Shown: positions 61,341-64,000 of the stretch, in pieces
Layout of the letters: each line of letters opens with the position of its first letter
How positions within the stretch are numbered: the first letter of the stretch is position 1
Assembly: GCF_000526315.1 (NCBI RefSeq)
Contig: NZ_JAFV01000001.1
Location: 3,536,501-3,600,500 of the forward strand
From: Methylopila sp. 73B
GTDB taxonomy: Bacteria > Pseudomonadota > Alphaproteobacteria > Rhizobiales > Methylopilaceae
Reading direction: 5' to 3'
Length of the DNA stretch: 64,000 nucleotides
Notes under the pieces: generated by a model
Told to the model about the DNA's origin: nothing
Databases searched by the model: none
The model's input: only the letters and a program-made list of their open reading frames with translations
Position numbers and translations under genes: made by a program

Positions 61341-62392
61341 GGCGCCGGCGTCCGCTCGAACACCTGCGCGCAGAGCGCCGCCACGATGCGGTCGCGCCGC
61401 GCCTCGTAGATCGGGTCGAGGAAGATGCGGTGCGCCATGACGGGCGTGAACACCGCGCGCACGTCCTCCGGCAGCACCATCGCGCGGCCCTCGAGCCAGG
61501 CGCGCACCCGCGCCGCACGCACCAGCGCCCCGACGCCGCGTGGGGACCCGCCGCCCTGGATCAGCCGCGCCATGTCGACGCCGTCGATCGCGATCCCGAC
61601 GCTGGACGGCGCGCGGATCGCGTCCCACAGCGCGAGCACGTAGGCCTCGAGCGTCCGGCTGGTGGTGATCGTCTCCTGAATCGCGCGTCCGGCCTCGCCA
61701 AGCCCGCGGTGGTCGAGCACGCCCTCCCTCAGGCCGCCGATCAGCCGGTCGACGTCGTGGAAGCGCGGGTCGAACACCAGCTCGCGCCGGGTCTCGACGT
61801 CCGTCGGCGTCTCGACGCCGATCTCCATCAGGAAGCGATCGCGCGCCGCGGCCGGCAGTTCGAAGGTCTCCTCCTTCTCCACCCGGTTGCGGTCGGCGAA
61901 GACCTGCAGGTGGGGGAAGGACCACTCCTTGCCGAAGGCGGTCACGCTGCGCTCGGCCATCAGCCGCAGCAGCAACGAGTGCACCTGGGGGCGGGCGCGG
62001 TTGATCTCGTTGAAGAAGAACACGGCGAGGTTTTCGCCATGGTGCAGCACCGGGCCGGGCTCCACGCGCGGCTTGCCGGCGTCGTCCACGAAGGCGGTGT
62101 AGAGCATGTCGGTCGGCATCAGGTCGACCGTGCCCTCGATGCGCTCGAACGGGCCGCCGAGCGCGCGGGCGACCGCCCGCAGGATGGTGGTCTTGCCGAC
62201 GCCGACGTCGCCCTCGAGCAGAACGTGGCCGCGGGCGAAGATCGCGATGGTCAGCAGGCGCACCACATGCGGCTGGCCGACGACCGCGCGGCCGACCTCC
62301 GCCTCGAAGGCGAGGGCCTGTTCGCGCCAGCGCTCGAGCGAGGCGGCGCCGGCGGGATCGTTGCGGAGGCCGGCGATCGAGGGGTGCGCCAT
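61337..62392 (-). CDS. mxaR: MxaR, MoxR-family AAA+ ATPase
   Basis: A 351-residue AAA+ chaperone, founding type of the MoxR family. Walker A is LLEGDVGVGKTTIL, Walker B is LAVFFFNEINRARPQ, and sensor/arginine finger regions follow (LPAAARDRFLMEIGVETP). It probably remodels methanol dehydrogenase during activation, working with VWA partners MxaS, C and L. A 208-bp gap with a hairpin separates it from mxaI upstream, the largest gap in the operon. Confidence 0.95.
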   Translation of the reverse strand: MAHPSIAGLRNDPAGAASLERWREQALAFEAEVGRAVVGQPHVVRLLTIAIFARGHVLLEGDVGVGKTTILRAVARALGGPFERIEGTVDLMPTDMLYTAFVDDAGKPRVEPGPVLHHGENLAVFFFNEINRARPQVHSLLLRLMAERSVTAFGKEWSFPHLQVFADRNRVEKEETFELPAAARDRFLMEIGVETPTDVETRRELVFDPRFHDVDRLIGGLREGVLDHRGLGEAGRAIQETITTSRTLEAYVLALWDAIRAPSSVGIAIDGVDMARLIQGGGSPRGVGALVRAARVRAWLEGRAMVLPEDVRAVFTPVMAHRIFLDPIYEARRDRIVAALCAQVFERTPAP

Positions 62393-62491
62393 GCGGGTCG
62401 GACCTTACGGGTTCGCGTCCGGGAAAAGGCGGCCGCCGCGCGGGGAGAAGCCGGTCAAGGCCTCGCCCCGCCGCCGGCGGCCGTCAGGTTT

Positions 62492-62536
62492 GTCGTCATC
62501 CCGAAGGGACGGCCGGAAGAGACCCGTCCCGACGAC
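62492..62536 (-). promoter_or_regulatory. Hairpin in the mxaI-mxaR gap
   Basis: GGGACGG (62506-62512) and CCGTCCC (62524-62530) form a 7-bp stem. Outer arms GTCGTC (62492-62497) and GACGAC (62531-62536) can extend it with an 8-nt one-sided bulge. It lies where abundant structural-gene mRNA ends and the low-level maturation genes begin, so it could set transcript stability or partial termination. Confidence 0.4.
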
Positions 62537-62600
62537 GAGAGGGAGCGGTCCGAACGCGCTCGAACCGCACGGGATTGGCGTCGATCAGACGTCCAGCCGG

Positions 62601-62906
62601 TCAGTTGCCGATCTTGGAGACGTCGTATTCGAACTTGCCGGTCTTCGCGAAGTTGTCGGCGCGCTTCTTGTTGCGCTCCTCCATCGCCTGGATCGAGGCC
62701 GACTGCTTGTTGATTTCCTTCGGGTCGTGCTTCGGGTCGTACTTCGAGCCCTTGATCTCGTTCTTCGCGGGATAGCCCGGCTTCGGCTCCCAGCACACGC
62801 CGGGCTCCTTGCAGTTGGTCCCGTCGTAGGCGAGCGCCGGAACGGCGAGCGCGGCGGAAGCGATGGCGGCGGCGACGGCGACCCGTCCGAGAGCGGCGAT
62901 CTTCAT
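62601..62906 (-). CDS. mxaI: Methanol dehydrogenase small (beta) subunit MxaI
   Basis: A 101-residue periplasmic subunit. A signal peptide (AAAIASAALAVPALAYD) is followed by the mature basic peptide with the single disulfide pair (NCKEPGVCWEPKPGYP) and the long lysine-rich helix (SIQAMEERNKKRADNFA) that wraps MxaF. Length and sequence match MxaI closely. The alpha2-beta2 enzyme oxidises methanol to formaldehyde with PQQ and calcium. A perfect AAGGAGG ribosome site lies 8 nt upstream. Confidence 0.97.
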   Translation of the reverse strand: MKIAALGRVAVAAAIASAALAVPALAYDGTNCKEPGVCWEPKPGYPAKNEIKGSKYDPKHDPKEINKQSASIQAMEERNKKRADNFAKTGKFEYDVSKIGN

Positions 62907-62914
62907 GAGCTGAT

Positions 62915-62921
62915 CCTCCTT
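62915..62921 (-). promoter_or_regulatory. Consensus Shine-Dalgarno of mxaI
   Basis: AAGGAGG on the minus strand, 8 nt before the mxaI ATG. It is the best ribosome site among the mxa genes here and fits the high protein demand for this subunit. Confidence 0.7.
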
Positions 62922-63015
62922 GAGGTGTTGCAGGCAGTTTTTCCAACCGAGGGGCGGCTCGCTTATGGCCGCGTGCGCGCCCCGTCCCGCGCCGGCCCGC
63001 CGGCGGAGATTTCTG

Positions 63016-63594
63016 TCATTCGCTGGGCTTGCAGGCCTCGGGCGTCTTCGCCAGGTCCGGCTTGGGCGCGGGCGAATGGCCGTCGTAGGGCTTGAAGTTC
63101 GCCTTCTCGGCCTCCTCGAGCCACTTCGCGTCCTCGGGACCGTCCTTGTAGAGGTGGCGCACCCAGGACATGATCTGGAGCATCTGGTCCGGGTTCACCG
63201 CGCCGTACATCGGCCCCATCTGGCCGGACGCGCCGCCGAAGATGGTCTCGAACAGGCCCTTGTCGGTGTTGTTGTCCGGATAGGTCCAGTAGTTGTCGTT
63301 GAGGCCGGGCCCGATCTTGCCTTCGGCGACATGGCCATGGCAGCCCGAGCACATGCTGAGGAACAGCTGCTCGCCGTTGGCGAGGCAGTTCGGCTCCTTG
63401 TTGTACGGGTTCTTGCCGGTCTCGAGGAACGCCTTGAACGCCTCGGTGTCGCGGCCCTCGGGGCCGGCGTCGTCGAGGTTCAGCGGCTCGCCGGTCACGG
63501 TGTTGTGCAGCTCGATGGCGGCCTGGGCGCCGAGCGCGCCGAAGCCCAGCGCGGCGGCGGCGAGCCCCGCCATCAGCAGGTTGCGTTTGATCAT
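63016..63594 (-). CDS. mxaG: Cytochrome cL, electron acceptor of methanol dehydrogenase
   Basis: A 192-residue periplasmic cytochrome. A signal peptide ([19 protein letters not shown]) precedes a single heme motif (MCSGCHGH), with a later Met-rich region ([10 protein letters not shown]) for the sixth ligand and [10 protein letters not shown] typical of cytochrome cL. It takes electrons from PQQ in methanol dehydrogenase and passes them on to a class I cytochrome c. ATG 63594 ([10 protein letters not shown]) has GGTGAG about 11 nt upstream. A GTG at 63609 is in frame but less likely. 42 bp after mxaJ. Confidence 0.95.
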   Translation of the reverse strand: MIKRNLLMAGLAAAALGFGALGAQAAIELHNTVTGEPLNLDDAGPEGRDTEAFKAFLETGKNPYNKEPNCLANGEQLFLSMCSGCHGHVAEGKIGPGLNDNYWTYPDNNTDKGLFETIFGGASGQMGPMYGAVNPDQMLQIMSWVRHLYKDGPEDAKWLEEAEKANFKPYDGHSPAPKPDLAKTPEACKPSE

Positions 63595-63636
63595 CAGAAA
63601 CTCACTCACCTTTTGAAGTCGGCGATCGACGTCGCC

Positions 63637-64000
63637 TCAGCCGTTGGGCTGCAGCGTGGGAATGCCCTCGTCGTTCAGGACGGCGTCAATCTCGGGCTTC
63701 GCCTTGTCGATCGCGGCGTTGAGCTCCTTGAGGAGCCCCGCATCGTCCTTGCGGACGCCGATCGCCTGGTCGAAGTGCAGGGGAATCTTGAGCCCGTCCG
63801 AGCGCTTGAAGTCGTCCCGGATCATGGTCATGCGCAGCGGCTTCGACGACGCCTTGACGTAGCGCGCCACGTCGGAGGCGAAGGCGATGGCGACGTCCGC
63901 GTCGCCGTTCACCACCTCGTTCACCAGCTTGTCGGCCGGGACCTGGGTGTAGCGGTTCCGCTTGTCCTCGAAGTTCACCAGCGAGAGATTGTACGAGAGG
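63637..64000 (-). CDS. mxaJ: MxaJ, periplasmic solute-binding-like protein (5' end outside window)
   Basis: The C-terminal about 120 residues of a solute-binding-protein-like protein, cut by the right edge. It is read in frame from 64000 as LSYNLSLVNFEDKRNRYTQV, continuing through NGDADVAIAFASDVARYVK to FDQAIGVRKDDAGLLKELNAA. MxaJ is needed for methanol dehydrogenase and is related to amino-acid-binding proteins. The identity rests on this fold plus its place before mxaG. mxaF is expected upstream, outside the window. Confidence 0.9.
   Translation of the reverse strand, partial: LSYNLSLVNFEDKRNRYTQVPADKLVNEVVNGDADVAIAFASDVARYVKASSKPLRMTMIRDDFKRSDGLKIPLHFDQAIGVRKDDAGLLKELNAAIDKAKPEIDAVLNDEGIPTLQPNG

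Overview
The window is high-GC DNA from a methylotrophic alphaproteobacterium, most likely a member of the Hyphomicrobiales related to Methylopila, Hansschlegelia or Methylobacterium. The right end carries most of a leftward mxa (methanol dehydrogenase) operon. CobS/CobT cobaltochelatase genes, a NepR-like anti-sigma factor, an HRxxN histidine kinase and gene-internal palindromic repeats also fit that lineage. The species cannot be fixed from sequence alone. I saw no prophage, insertion sequence or CRISPR array, so this looks like ordinary chromosome.

Left part (1-20 kb): an M19 dipeptidase; a leftward sulfate-assimilation operon (cysG, DUF2849, cysI, APS-type cysH, then DUF934); and, divergent from it, an RND efflux adaptor and pump. 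Next come an acyltransferase, a small cytochrome c, polA, hicAB, a periplasmic asparaginase, a 44-residue membrane peptide, a nepR-like gene and a polytopic GT-C-like membrane protein.

Middle (20-41 kb): an RTX protein, a lytic transglycosylase and a three-gene phosphorelay (CHASE3 kinase, single-domain receiver, receiver-HRxxN kinase). The rpmH-rnpA-yidC-engB block runs leftward. Divergent from it is an overlapping trio of TVP38 protein, flavin disulfide reductase and sensor kinase. tRNA-Arg(ACG) follows, then bolA facing a J-domain protein, cobS, a small unknown and cobT, an esterase-like gene, an M48 lipoprotein peptidase, a thermonuclease, a CDF cation pump and tRNA-Arg(CCT).

Right part (41-64 kb): a compact cluster of two transglutaminase-like proteins (one with DUF2126), a circularly permuted ATP-grasp/alpha-E protein, a b-type cytochrome and a divergent zinc peptidase. 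This resembles a predicted but uncharacterised peptide-ligating or tagging system. Next is a three-domain MFS/PlsC/acyl-ACP synthetase fusion with a co-transcribed TetR regulator and a palindromic operator. The mxa operon fills the rest: J(partial)-G-I-R-S-A-C-K-L-D, then a YVTN beta-propeller and a TraB/GumN protein. mxaF should lie just beyond the right edge.

The most notable observations are: (i) polA has lost all three aspartates that hold metal in the proofreading exonuclease site; (ii) palindromic repeats are translated inside mxaC, at the start of mxaA and in the polA linker; (iii) an orphan nepR lies beside a candidate stress-promoter-driven 44-residue peptide; (iv) the ATP-grasp/transglutaminase cluster; (v) a terminator-like hairpin sits in the rpmH leader.
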